Shown here in pieces: positions 16,519 through 25,017 of a stretch of DNA of 64,000 nucleotides (positions are counted from its first letter, which is position 1; each line of letters opens with the position of its first letter). Position numbers and translations under genes: made by a program. Under the pieces are notes generated by a model. The model made no database searches. It had not been told where the DNA came from and saw only the letters and a program-made list of their open reading frames with translations. The stretch lies in the NCBI GenBank assembly GCA_030824965.1, contig JAPJQV010000002.1, positions 263,224 to 327,223 on the forward strand, written 5' to 3'. The DNA comes from Micavibrio sp. GTDB lineage: Bacteria > Pseudomonadota > Alphaproteobacteria > Micavibrionales > Micavibrionaceae.

Positions 16519-17715
16519 TTAGATTGAAAGAACTTTTTCAGCACCCGGCGTCATGATCACCTTGATGCAGCCGTCGTCTTTTTCTTTGAAAATCTTGTAA
16601 GCCTGCGGCGCATCTTCAAGACTTACTCTATGCGTGATAATGAAAGACGGATCGATTTTGCCTTCTTCAATATACTTCAGACATTCGCCCATATATTTTT
16701 GCATGTGGGTTTGCCCTGTTTTCAAAGTAAGGCCTTTATTCATCATGCCACCGAACGGGAATTTATCCAGGAAGCCGAAATACACTCCGGGAACGGAAAC
16801 CGTTCCTGCTACGCGGCAATTATAGATTGCCTGCCGTAAAGCGGTTGGGCGATCGGTTCCCAACCCGACTAAAGCTTTGGTGCGATCGACAATAGCTTCG
16901 GTACTGCCCAGACCATGCGCTTCCGCACCTACGGCGTCTATGCAACGGTCCGGCCCACGTCCGCCGGTTAATTCATTGAGCGTTTCGTTGACATCCTGTT
17001 CCAAGAAATTGATGGTCTCGGACTGACATTCGCGACGTGCTTTTTCAAGGCGTTCCGGGACATGATCGATAGCAATCACGCGACCGGCGCCTTGCAGCCA
17101 TGCACATTTCTGTGTCAAGAGTCCGACAGGACCACAACCCCAGACAGCGACCGTATCGCCGGGTTCGATCTCAGCGTTTTCCGCCGCCATCCATGCGGTC
17201 GGATAGATATCGGACAAGAATAAAACCTGTTCATCGCTTAAACCATCCGGCACTTTAATCGGGCCCACATCCGCATACGGCACACGCACATATTCAGCCT
17301 GACCGCCTGCATAACCTCCTGTCAAATGAGAATAACCAAAAAGGCCGGCAGGCGCATGCCCCATCATTTCCGCGGCTTTTTCATGATCGGGATTGGTCGT
17401 TTCGCAAGCGGCGTAAAGCTGTTTGTTGCAGAAGAAACAACTCCCGCAAGAAATAGTGAAAGGAACGACGACACGGTCGCCTATTTTAAATTTTGTAACA
17501 GAAGCGCCGACTTCGACGACTTCACCCATAAATTCATGACCGAGAATATCGCCTTTTTCCATTTCGACGACATAACTATCAAGCAGATGAAGGTCGGAGC
17601 CGCAGATCGCGGTCTTAGTGACCTTGATGATTATATCGCCCGGCTCCTGAATAACAGGATCAGGCACGGTTTGCACCTGAACATCGTATCGGCCTTCCCA
17701 AACTAACGCTCTCAT
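16519..17715 (-). CDS. Zinc-dependent alcohol dehydrogenase, formaldehyde-dehydrogenase-like
   Basis: The 398-aa product is a medium-chain dehydrogenase/reductase that should oxidise an alcohol or aldehyde with NAD(P)+. Catalytic zinc ligands appear in AICGSDLH (Cys near 38) and ILGHEFMGEV (His-Glu near 64), the structural zinc site in CGSCFFCNKQLYAAC, and the nucleotide fold in AVWGCGPVGLLTQ. It resembles the glutathione-independent formaldehyde-dehydrogenase-like subgroup, but its substrate is not certain. Its neighbour downstream is the ferritin-like protein, and the pair may be a stress-response unit. Confidence 0.9.
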   Translation of the reverse strand: MRALVWEGRYDVQVQTVPDPVIQEPGDIIIKVTKTAICGSDLHLLDSYVVEMEKGDILGHEFMGEVVEVGASVTKFKIGDRVVVPFTISCGSCFFCNKQLYAACETTNPDHEKAAEMMGHAPAGLFGYSHLTGGYAGGQAEYVRVPYADVGPIKVPDGLSDEQVLFLSDIYPTAWMAAENAEIEPGDTVAVWGCGPVGLLTQKCAWLQGAGRVIAIDHVPERLEKARRECQSETINFLEQDVNETLNELTGGRGPDRCIDAVGAEAHGLGSTEAIVDRTKALVGLGTDRPTALRQAIYNCRVAGTVSVPGVYFGFLDKFPFGGMMNKGLTLKTGQTHMQKYMGECLKYIEEGKIDPSFIITHRVSLEDAPQAYKIFKEKDDGCIKVIMTPGAEKVLSI

Positions 17716-17757
17716 CGCTGGTCTCCTTCAATATTGTCGAAGGCCAACCGGATGAAG

Positions 17758-19170
17758 TTAAAGAAGTTCCTGATAAAGTTTGATGTATTTTTTTGCCGAG
17801 GCCGACCAGCCAAAATCCTGCGCCATCGCGTTTATCTGCCTTTTCTTCCAGTGCGACGGAGAACGGTAGAGTGCGCAGGCGCGAATTAAAGTTTCAGACA
17901 AAGCAGGAATTGTCGCTGTATCAAACAGAAATCCGGTCGAATTATCCTTATCCTCAACCACACTGTCGGCAAGACCACCTGTTTTACGCACGACAGGCAG
18001 CGTACCGTATCGAAGCGCATACATTTGAACCAAACCGCAAGGCTCGAATCTCGATGGAACGATCACACTATCCGCGCCTGCGATAATTTTATGCGCGAAA
18101 TTTTCATCGTAATCGGTTGAAAGAAAAACCTGTGCCGGCCATGCAGAAGCAAGCTCACGAAATTGTTTTTCCAGCGCCTGATCGCCCGAACCAAGTATGA
18201 CAAAACCCGCTCCCATTTTCAAAACTTCAGGCGCTGCCTTGACCAGAAGATCCAGACCCTTTTGAGAAACCAAACGGCTGATTACGCCAAAAACAGGCAG
18301 ATCGTTATGAATGATAAGATTACATTGTTCGAGCAATGCGGCCCGGTTTTTCAATTTATCTTTGATGGTTCTGGATGTATAAGAAGCAGTTATATTTCCG
18401 TCCGCTTTGGGATTCCAGACATTTAAATCTATTCCATTTAGAATACCTGCAAGATCGGATTCCCTTGCACGCAATAAGCCTTCGAGACCGCAGCCGTATT
18501 CACTTCGCTGAATTTCCTTTGCGTAAGTCGGGCTAACAGTGGTGATCTTGTCGGCATAATGAAGCCCCGCTTTAAGAAAGCCGACCTTGCCGTAAAATTC
18601 TACTCCGCTCAAAGAAAAAGCTTCGGTCGGGATATTTATTTCAGGTAAAACGGATGGCGGAAACAGCCCCTGATAAGCGATATTATGGATCGTCAGAACG
18701 GATTTAGGGCGATCATTACCTCGCAAGCTTAAATAAGCTGGCATTAAACCGCATTGCCAGTCATTGCCATGTACGATATCCGGTTGCCAATCTGCATCGT
18801 ATAAATGTAGATCGGATGCCACACGGCATAGAGCGGCAAAGCGCAAATGATTATCCGGCCAGTCTTGCCCGCTCTCATCTCCATAAGGCCCTATACGCTC
18901 GTAAAAGGCCGGGCAATCCAGCACATAAGATTGAATGCCGTTCAATGTTCCGGTCAAAATCCTCGCATCCTGTCGGCCAAAAAAATGCGATAATTTCCTG
19001 AAGGTTTTTTTATCCCTCAGGTTGGATAGGATTCGTTCGAAACCCGGAATTAGAAGCCTGACATCGGCATTTTCTTCCAGCAAAGACGCAGGGAGGGCTG
19101 CGGCTACATCGCCCAGCCCTCCTGTTTTGACAAAAGGATAAATTTCGCTCGCTACAAATAATACGCGCAT
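17758..19170 (-). CDS. glgA: Glycogen synthase (ADP-glucose), GT5
   Basis: GlgA adds glucose from ADP-glucose to the non-reducing ends of glycogen. The 470-aa product starts with VASEIYPFVKTGGLGDV, containing the KTGGL ADP-glucose-binding motif, and carries the C-terminal GT-B signature RFEPCGLVQMYALRYGTLP and KTGGLADSV. HGNDWQCGL is also typical of the family. Length fits. It begins 4 bp after glgC, so the two form a two-gene operon supplying substrate and polymerase. Confidence 0.96.
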   Translation of the reverse strand: MRVLFVASEIYPFVKTGGLGDVAAALPASLLEENADVRLLIPGFERILSNLRDKKTFRKLSHFFGRQDARILTGTLNGIQSYVLDCPAFYERIGPYGDESGQDWPDNHLRFAALCRVASDLHLYDADWQPDIVHGNDWQCGLMPAYLSLRGNDRPKSVLTIHNIAYQGLFPPSVLPEINIPTEAFSLSGVEFYGKVGFLKAGLHYADKITTVSPTYAKEIQRSEYGCGLEGLLRARESDLAGILNGIDLNVWNPKADGNITASYTSRTIKDKLKNRAALLEQCNLIIHNDLPVFGVISRLVSQKGLDLLVKAAPEVLKMGAGFVILGSGDQALEKQFRELASAWPAQVFLSTDYDENFAHKIIAGADSVIVPSRFEPCGLVQMYALRYGTLPVVRKTGGLADSVVEDKDNSTGFLFDTATIPALSETLIRACALYRSPSHWKKRQINAMAQDFGWSASAKKYIKLYQELL

Positions 19171-19174
19171 TGAC

Positions 19175-20464
19175 CTATAAAGCTTTCAGCATTTCACCAT
19201 TGATTAAAACAACGCCTTTTTCAGTCCTGAAGAAACGCTTGGCGTCGAGTTTGGGATCTTCCCCGACGACAAGACCTTCGGGGATTTCACAGCCCCGGTC
19301 AACAATAACTTTCTTAAGTTTGCAATTGCGGTTGACGATAACATCGGGGAGCAAGACCGCATCTTCTATTTCGCAGAAAGAATGCACGCGCACGCTATTA
19401 AAAAGAAGCGATTTTCGTACCGTGGAACCTGAGACAATACATCCATTGGCAACGATACTGTCAACCGCATGGCCACGGCGCGTGTTCTGATCGAAAACGA
19501 ATTTTGCAGGCGGCAACTGGTCCTGATAAGTAAAAATAGGCCAATTCGGATCGTACAGGTCAAGTTCAGGGATCACATTGGTCAGATCCAGATTTGCCTC
19601 CCAATAGGCATCGACCGTTCCGACATCGCGCCAGTAGGCATCGGCTTCCGAACTGCTGACAACGCAACTATCGGCGAAATTATGCGCCATGACCTTTGCG
19701 CCGTTCTCAACGGCATAAGGGATAAGATTTCGGCCGAAGTCATGATCGGAATTCTTATCTTCCGCATCCCTTTTCAATTCATTGAAAAGGTATTTCGTAT
19801 TAAAAACGTAGATCCCCATACTGGCCAGCGCCTTATCGGGCTTCCCGGGGATGCATGGAGGATCTGCAGGTTTTTCAAGAAAATCGACGACACGATTTTC
19901 TTTATCGACATGCATGACGCCGAAACCGGTTGCATCCATGCGCGGGACCTCAACACAAGGGATCGTGACATCCGCTCCGCTTTTGATATGCTCCTCGAGC
20001 ATGATGGAATAATCCATTTTATAGATATGGTCGCCTGCCAGAATAAGGACCCATTCCGCCTTATGGCTTTTTAAGATATCGAGATTCTGATAAACCGCAT
20101 CTGCCGTCCCCTGATACCAGTGAGTTTCGTCGACACGCTGTTGCGCTGGAATAATATCGACGAATTCATCCATCTCGCCGCGAAGGAAGTTCCAGCCATA
20201 TTGCATGTGACGCATCAAACTATGCGATTTGTACTGAGTAAGAACGCTGATACGGCGGAAGCCGGAATTAATGCAATTTGATAGGGCAAAATCGATAATC
20301 CGGAACTTGCCACCAAAATGCACGGCCGGCTTAGCCCGATGGTCCGTCAAGTCCATAAGACGACTTCCGCGTCCTCCGGCGAGAATGATGGCAATCGCCT
20401 TTTTCGGTGCCTGCCGCAAATCGCGGCCAAAACCTTTTGCAGTGGATGTAGTTGGCGCAGCCAT
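19175..20464 (-). CDS. glgC: Glucose-1-phosphate adenylyltransferase
   Basis: GlgC makes ADP-glucose from ATP and glucose-1-phosphate, the committed and usually allosterically controlled step of glycogen synthesis. The 429-aa product has the pyrophosphorylase motif ILAGGRGSRL, the conserved block AKPAVHFGGKFRIIDFALSN, HWYQGTADAVYQN and LILAGDHIYKMDY, then a C-terminal left-handed beta-helix (GCIVSGSTVRKSLLF). GGAG precedes the start. It is transcribed divergently from glgX, with a shared 167-bp control region. Confidence 0.97.
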   Translation of the reverse strand: MAAPTTSTAKGFGRDLRQAPKKAIAIILAGGRGSRLMDLTDHRAKPAVHFGGKFRIIDFALSNCINSGFRRISVLTQYKSHSLMRHMQYGWNFLRGEMDEFVDIIPAQQRVDETHWYQGTADAVYQNLDILKSHKAEWVLILAGDHIYKMDYSIMLEEHIKSGADVTIPCVEVPRMDATGFGVMHVDKENRVVDFLEKPADPPCIPGKPDKALASMGIYVFNTKYLFNELKRDAEDKNSDHDFGRNLIPYAVENGAKVMAHNFADSCVVSSSEADAYWRDVGTVDAYWEANLDLTNVIPELDLYDPNWPIFTYQDQLPPAKFVFDQNTRRGHAVDSIVANGCIVSGSTVRKSLLFNSVRVHSFCEIEDAVLLPDVIVNRNCKLKKVIVDRGCEIPEGLVVGEDPKLDAKRFFRTEKGVVLINGEMLKAL

Positions 20465-20631
20465 TGATTTATCTCCAAATTTTCCCGAGAATTAAGTATC
20501 TGATACGAAAACAAAAATCAGAACGCTAATGTTCCCTTACTTAACAAATAAATTAATAACCTGCCGGAACTCAACAGCAACCAGTTCGTTAGCTGGCTCA
20601 TATTTAATTTATTTAGAAAAGACCACCCCTC
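20465..20631. promoter_or_regulatory. Divergent control region between glgC and glgX
   Basis: This AT-rich stretch must hold the promoters for glgC-glgA and for glgX. A short palindrome, GTATC-T-GATAC, lies at 20496-20506. I see no strong Shine-Dalgarno before glgX and no unambiguous promoter boxes. Confidence 0.4.
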
Positions 20632-22758
20632 ATGGCACAATTTAACGTTAAAGAAGGCCTTCCCTATCCAATCGGCGCTCACTGGGACGGCAAAGGGACG
20701 AATTTTGCTTTATTTTCCGCTCATGCGACTAAAGTCGAACTTTGCCTGTTCAATGAAGATGGCACGCGAGAGACTGACCGCATTGCCTTGCCTGAATATA
20801 CAAACGAAATCTGGCATGGATATATTGAAGGCGTTCATCCCGCCATGCTTTACGGATACCGCGTCCATGGCCCTTATGAGCCGATGGAAGGTCATCGCTT
20901 TAACCCGAATAAATTATTGCTCGACCCTTATGCCCGAGCCCATTATGGAGATCTGAAATGGGATCCGGCTTGTTTTGGATATACGCTCGACGCCGAGGAT
21001 GCAGATCTTACGTTCGATGAACGGGACAGCGCGCCTTTTATGCCCAAATGCGTTATTGTCGACCCTGATTTTGACTGGAAGGGCGAACACAGGCAAAGAG
21101 CCGTCCCATGGGATCAAACGATTTTATATGAAACCCATGTCAAAGGCTTTACCAAGCTTCACCCCAAGGTTCCTGAAAATCTCCGGGGAAGCTATGCAGG
21201 TTTAGGTTCGAAAGAGATTGTATCTTACATTAAATCCTTGGGCGTCACGAGCGTAGAACTTTTACCGGTGCATACATTCGTTAACGATTCTTATCTTCTC
21301 GATAAGGGATTGACCAATTATTGGGGTTACAATTCCATCGGCTTTTTCGCGCCCGATCCAAGATATGCCGCCGATAAAGCAAATTCTCTGCGCGAATTCA
21401 AGGAAATGGTCGCAAGATTCCACGACGCCGGATTGGAAGTCATTCTCGATGTCGTTTACAACCACACGGCGGAAGGAAACGAACGCGGTGCGACCCTTTC
21501 TTTCAAGGGTATAGATAACGCTTCCTATTACCGTTTAATGCCGGAAGAGAAAAGATATTACATCAATGATACCGGAACCGGGAATACTCTCAATGTCACC
21601 CATCCGCGGGTATTGCAGATGGTGACAGACTCCTTGCGTTATTGGGTGGAGGAAACGCATGTCGACGGTTTCCGTTTCGATTTAGGTACGATTCTTGCGC
21701 GCGAGCCAAACGGATTCGACAATCAATCGGGCTTCCTGAAAGCATGCAACCAAGATCCGGTACTGTCAAAAGTCAAACTTATTGCAGAGCCTTGGGATTG
21801 CGGTCCCGGCGGATATCAGGTCGGCGGCTTCCCGCCTGGCTGGGCGGAATGGAACGATAAATTCCGCGATACGGTCCGTGATTTCTGGCGAGGTGAAGCT
21901 TCCGCTGGCGCCTTGGCTCCTCGCCTTTCCGCGTCAGGCGATGTTTTTAACGCCTATGGAAAGAAACCATGGTCATCCGTTAATTTTATAAGTGCTCATG
22001 ACGGCTTTACGTTAAACGATATGGTTACCTATCAGGACCGCCATAACGAGGCAAATGGCGAAGATAACAAAGACGGCCATTCGGATAACAGGTCCTGGAA
22101 TTGCGGCGTTGAAGGCCCGACTGAAGATAAAGAGATCAATAAAATCCGCGAGCGCCAGATTAGAAACATGATGGCAACGCTATTATTATCGCAAGGTACG
22201 CCGATGATACTGGCCGGAGACGAATTCGGCCGAACCCAGCAAGGCAATAATAACGCTTATTGCCAGGATAACGAGATCAGCTGGCTTAACTGGGATTTAA
22301 AAGAAAAAGGAAAATCCCTGACGGAGTTTGTACGCAAACTGACGTCTATGCGGCATAAATACCCCATCCTGCGACGCGCCCGTTTTCTAACCGGGGAGAC
22401 TGACCAGGAAGTTGGCGAAATACGCGATCTTGTATGGATCGATGCCGACGGTACGGAAATGCAGCAGGAGGACTGGGAAAACTCTAACGCGAAATGTTTC
22501 GGCATGCTGATTGATGGAAGATCCCGCCCGACCGGATTGATTCAACAAGGCAAAGAAATTACCGTTTTAATCGTTTTCAACGGTCATCACGATATGGTTC
22601 AATTCAAACTGCCTGAATGTCCGGGCGGCGAAAGATGGATGCGGTTAATAGACACCAACCTGCCCAATCATGATGAAGGGGACGTATTCGAAAGCAATGA
22701 CGTTTATGACGTAACCGCCAGATCCTTGCTTTTATTCGCTCTCAAAACAGACCAATAA
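20632..22758 (+). CDS. glgX: Glycogen debranching enzyme (isoamylase-type, GH13)
   Basis: GlgX hydrolyses alpha-1,6 branches of glycogen after phosphorylase trimming. The 708-aa product carries an N-terminal CBM48-type domain (YPIGAHWDGKGTNFALFSAHA), then the GH13 barrel: DVVYNHTAEG, nucleophile in DGFRFDLGTILARE, acid in IAEPWDCGPGGYQVGGFP and transition-state residues in ISAHDGFTLNDMV, followed by GDEFGRTQQGNNNAYCQDN. Length and motifs are standard. It is monocistronic here, ending in a hairpin terminator, though the other trehalose/glycogen genes follow in the same direction. Confidence 0.96.
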   Translation: MAQFNVKEGLPYPIGAHWDGKGTNFALFSAHATKVELCLFNEDGTRETDRIALPEYTNEIWHGYIEGVHPAMLYGYRVHGPYEPMEGHRFNPNKLLLDPYARAHYGDLKWDPACFGYTLDAEDADLTFDERDSAPFMPKCVIVDPDFDWKGEHRQRAVPWDQTILYETHVKGFTKLHPKVPENLRGSYAGLGSKEIVSYIKSLGVTSVELLPVHTFVNDSYLLDKGLTNYWGYNSIGFFAPDPRYAADKANSLREFKEMVARFHDAGLEVILDVVYNHTAEGNERGATLSFKGIDNASYYRLMPEEKRYYINDTGTGNTLNVTHPRVLQMVTDSLRYWVEETHVDGFRFDLGTILAREPNGFDNQSGFLKACNQDPVLSKVKLIAEPWDCGPGGYQVGGFPPGWAEWNDKFRDTVRDFWRGEASAGALAPRLSASGDVFNAYGKKPWSSVNFISAHDGFTLNDMVTYQDRHNEANGEDNKDGHSDNRSWNCGVEGPTEDKEINKIRERQIRNMMATLLLSQGTPMILAGDEFGRTQQGNNNAYCQDNEISWLNWDLKEKGKSLTEFVRKLTSMRHKYPILRRARFLTGETDQEVGEIRDLVWIDADGTEMQQEDWENSNAKCFGMLIDGRSRPTGLIQQGKEITVLIVFNGHHDMVQFKLPECPGGERWMRLIDTNLPNHDEGDVFESNDVYDVTARSLLLFALKTDQ

Positions 22759-22759
22759 A

Positions 22760-22790
22760 AAAAAAGCCAGTCAATGACTGGCTTTTTTTA
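22760..22790. terminator. Terminator after glgX, usable in both directions
   Basis: AAAAAGCCAGTCA and TGACTGGCTTTTT form a near-perfect hairpin with A- and T-runs on both flanks. It can end glgX and the small gene converging from 22992. Confidence 0.87.
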
Positions 22791-22803
22791 TTGTGACAAG
22801 AGA

Positions 22804-22992
22804 TTATAAATTAACCAGATTAGCTTTAAAAATAGCTTTCCAGTTTGAACATGATTTCTGGAATTCGTTTAAAGATCGCCGGCACAGCTTAACTTGAGTA
22901 TGACCTATTTCTGTGTCCGGCATTTTTTCCTGTACTGCTGTGGACATGGTCTGCCGGCCAGAAGGACGCTGCTGGGATAAAGATTGAAACAT
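22804..22992 (-). CDS. Small unknown protein, 62 aa, in the glycogen region
   Basis: I do not recognise this protein. The ATG at 22992 has a clear ribosome site (GGAGAAG, five bases upstream), which favours it over the longer in-frame ORF reaching 23064. The product begins MFQSLSQQRPSGRQTMST and has a basic, amphipathic C-terminal half (CRRSLNEFQKSCSNWKAIF) with two cysteines. It is soluble, lies alone on the minus strand between glgX and malQ and shares the terminator with glgX. Its position suggests a link to glycogen control, but that is only a guess. Confidence 0.55.
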   Translation of the reverse strand: MFQSLSQQRPSGRQTMSTAVQEKMPDTEIGHTQVKLCRRSLNEFQKSCSNWKAIFKANLVNL

Positions 22993-23154
22993 TATTGCTT
23001 CTCCGAAATTTCTGCTACAACACACAAATAGAAAATTTACAGATAAGTTCCTTCTAATTCGCACTGGAACTCATTTAAAATCAAAATGTTAGTACCCGAT
23101 ATAAATATTTGTATTTTTAAATGACCTTCGCCTGATTACTTAATTAAGGTTGCC

Positions 23155-25017
23155 ATGATTTCTCCATCTCTAAAAAGAGCCGCCAGAGCTTATGGCATTG
23201 CCTTGCCCAATAACGGGATGGAGCGGCAATCGGCTTCGATTGAAATAGTTAAAAAAATGGTTCTGGCATTATCCGGGACCGATAATATGGAAGAAGCCTG
23301 GAAAATCAAACGAGATCGTGCCATTCAACAAGGCATGCCTGACTTCATTATCGCCTGGGATGGAGTTATTCCCGATATATGGATGTGGGCGGATAAATGC
23401 CCTGAATCATTATCAGTTGCCATTATCGATCAGCAAAAGGTAATCACTGCACACAAAGCGAATATCACTGAAACTTTTAAAAGAAAAAACGGTTTTAGAA
23501 TAAAGCTGGCTTTTGGACAAAAAGTAGAACTTGGTTATTACGATATAGAGATCAACGGCAAAAGATCTTTTCTTATATCAGCCCCTTACAGACTCGATGA
23601 TCAAGATATGGATTGGGGAATTTTTGCACCTGTTCATGCCTTAAGCGATAGCGATCAGCAAGAAATTGGAAATTTCCGCCACTTATCGAATGTCTCGAAA
23701 TTCGTTTATTCGCAAGGAGGAAGATTTGTCGGCACACTTCCCCTTCTTGCTTCCCGACACGATGAAAATGCTGGCCATAGCCCTTATTCGCCGGTTTCAA
23801 GACTTTTCTGGGATGAAATATATCTCGATACGGATAACCTGCCAGGCTATGACTACAAATCCAATTTCCAAAGCAGTAATGACAATCTTGTCGATTACCA
23901 AAATGTATATGCGTTAAAAAAAACAACCATAAAAAATGCAGCGCAACTATATTTTCAAAGAGGTGATACAAGCGCATTAAGCCAATATATTTCTGAAACA
24001 CCGTATCTTGAGGAATTTGCCGAATTCAAAAGCAAGGGAGATCAGGAGGAAAAGAATTACCATCTCTACGCCCAATTCGCCTGCCATTTACAGATAATGG
24101 ATTTAAGAAAAGAAGGGCATGCCGATCTATATCTCGATTACCCTGTAGGTGTACATCCTGACGGTTTTGATGCCGTTCATTTCAAAGATTTATTTATTCC
24201 CGGTTTTTCGGTAGGCGCACCTGCGGATGCCTTGGCAGGTCAGGGCCAGAATTGGGGGTTGCTGGCGGTAAATCCTGTAAAAATGATCGAAGATCGTTTT
24301 TCTTATATCCGAGACAGCCTTCATAACCATTTGAAATATGCGCATCGGCTTCGTATCGATCATGTCATGGGATTGTATCGGTTATACTGCATCCCGAATG
24401 GCCAAAAAGAAAATCTTGGCGTCTATATACATTATCCTTTCAAAGCTTTAATGGCCATATTCTTATTGGAGGCGCGACGCCATGGCGCCCTGCTAATCGG
24501 TGAAAACTTAGGTACCGTTCCAGACACTGTAAATGACTCTATGGTCGCGCACTCACTGCTTCGCATGTGGATTGCGCAGTTTTCCCTGACGGAAGATCCG
24601 GAAAGGACGTTTGATTCAATCGAATATGACATGATTGCCAGCGTAAACACCCATGATATATTTCCTTTTGAAGCGTTTATAAATGGAAAAGACTTGGAAC
24701 AGATGAAAGAATACGGAGTGATTTCATCTGCTGATACGATGAAAATCGCCAAAGAACGTTCTTATCTCAAGAATTGGCAAAAACATGAACAGCCTTATCT
24801 TAAGCTTGTGGAAGGCATGGCGAAATCCCCTGCCCGATCTGTGATCGTCAATATGGAAGATATATGGGGGGAAACCTTGCCCCAGAATATTCCGGGAACC
24901 ACAAATGAATATCCAAACTGGAAAAAAAAGTTTTCACAGCCAATTGAAAAATGGGCATCGAATAATAATATACGCCAAGCTTTCAGCTTGCTGAACCAAT
25001 ACCGGAAGAAAAAATGA
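23155..25017 (+). CDS. malQ: 4-alpha-glucanotransferase (amylomaltase, GH77)
   Basis: MalQ moves maltooligosaccharide chains between glucans and releases glucose, remodelling short chains. The 620-aa product has GH77 features: VSRLFWDEIYLD-like segment after the N-terminal domain, the nucleophile region LRIDHVMGLYRLYCIP near residue 400, the acid in LLIGENLGTVPD and SVNTHDIFPFEAF. It lacks some of the N-terminal length of the Escherichia coli enzyme but has the short bacterial form. It is the first gene of an operon whose next start overlaps its stop (ATGA). Confidence 0.93.
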   Translation: MISPSLKRAARAYGIALPNNGMERQSASIEIVKKMVLALSGTDNMEEAWKIKRDRAIQQGMPDFIIAWDGVIPDIWMWADKCPESLSVAIIDQQKVITAHKANITETFKRKNGFRIKLAFGQKVELGYYDIEINGKRSFLISAPYRLDDQDMDWGIFAPVHALSDSDQQEIGNFRHLSNVSKFVYSQGGRFVGTLPLLASRHDENAGHSPYSPVSRLFWDEIYLDTDNLPGYDYKSNFQSSNDNLVDYQNVYALKKTTIKNAAQLYFQRGDTSALSQYISETPYLEEFAEFKSKGDQEEKNYHLYAQFACHLQIMDLRKEGHADLYLDYPVGVHPDGFDAVHFKDLFIPGFSVGAPADALAGQGQNWGLLAVNPVKMIEDRFSYIRDSLHNHLKYAHRLRIDHVMGLYRLYCIPNGQKENLGVYIHYPFKALMAIFLLEARRHGALLIGENLGTVPDTVNDSMVAHSLLRMWIAQFSLTEDPERTFDSIEYDMIASVNTHDIFPFEAFINGKDLEQMKEYGVISSADTMKIAKERSYLKNWQKHEQPYLKLVEGMAKSPARSVIVNMEDIWGETLPQNIPGTTNEYPNWKKKFSQPIEKWASNNNIRQAFSLLNQYRKKK

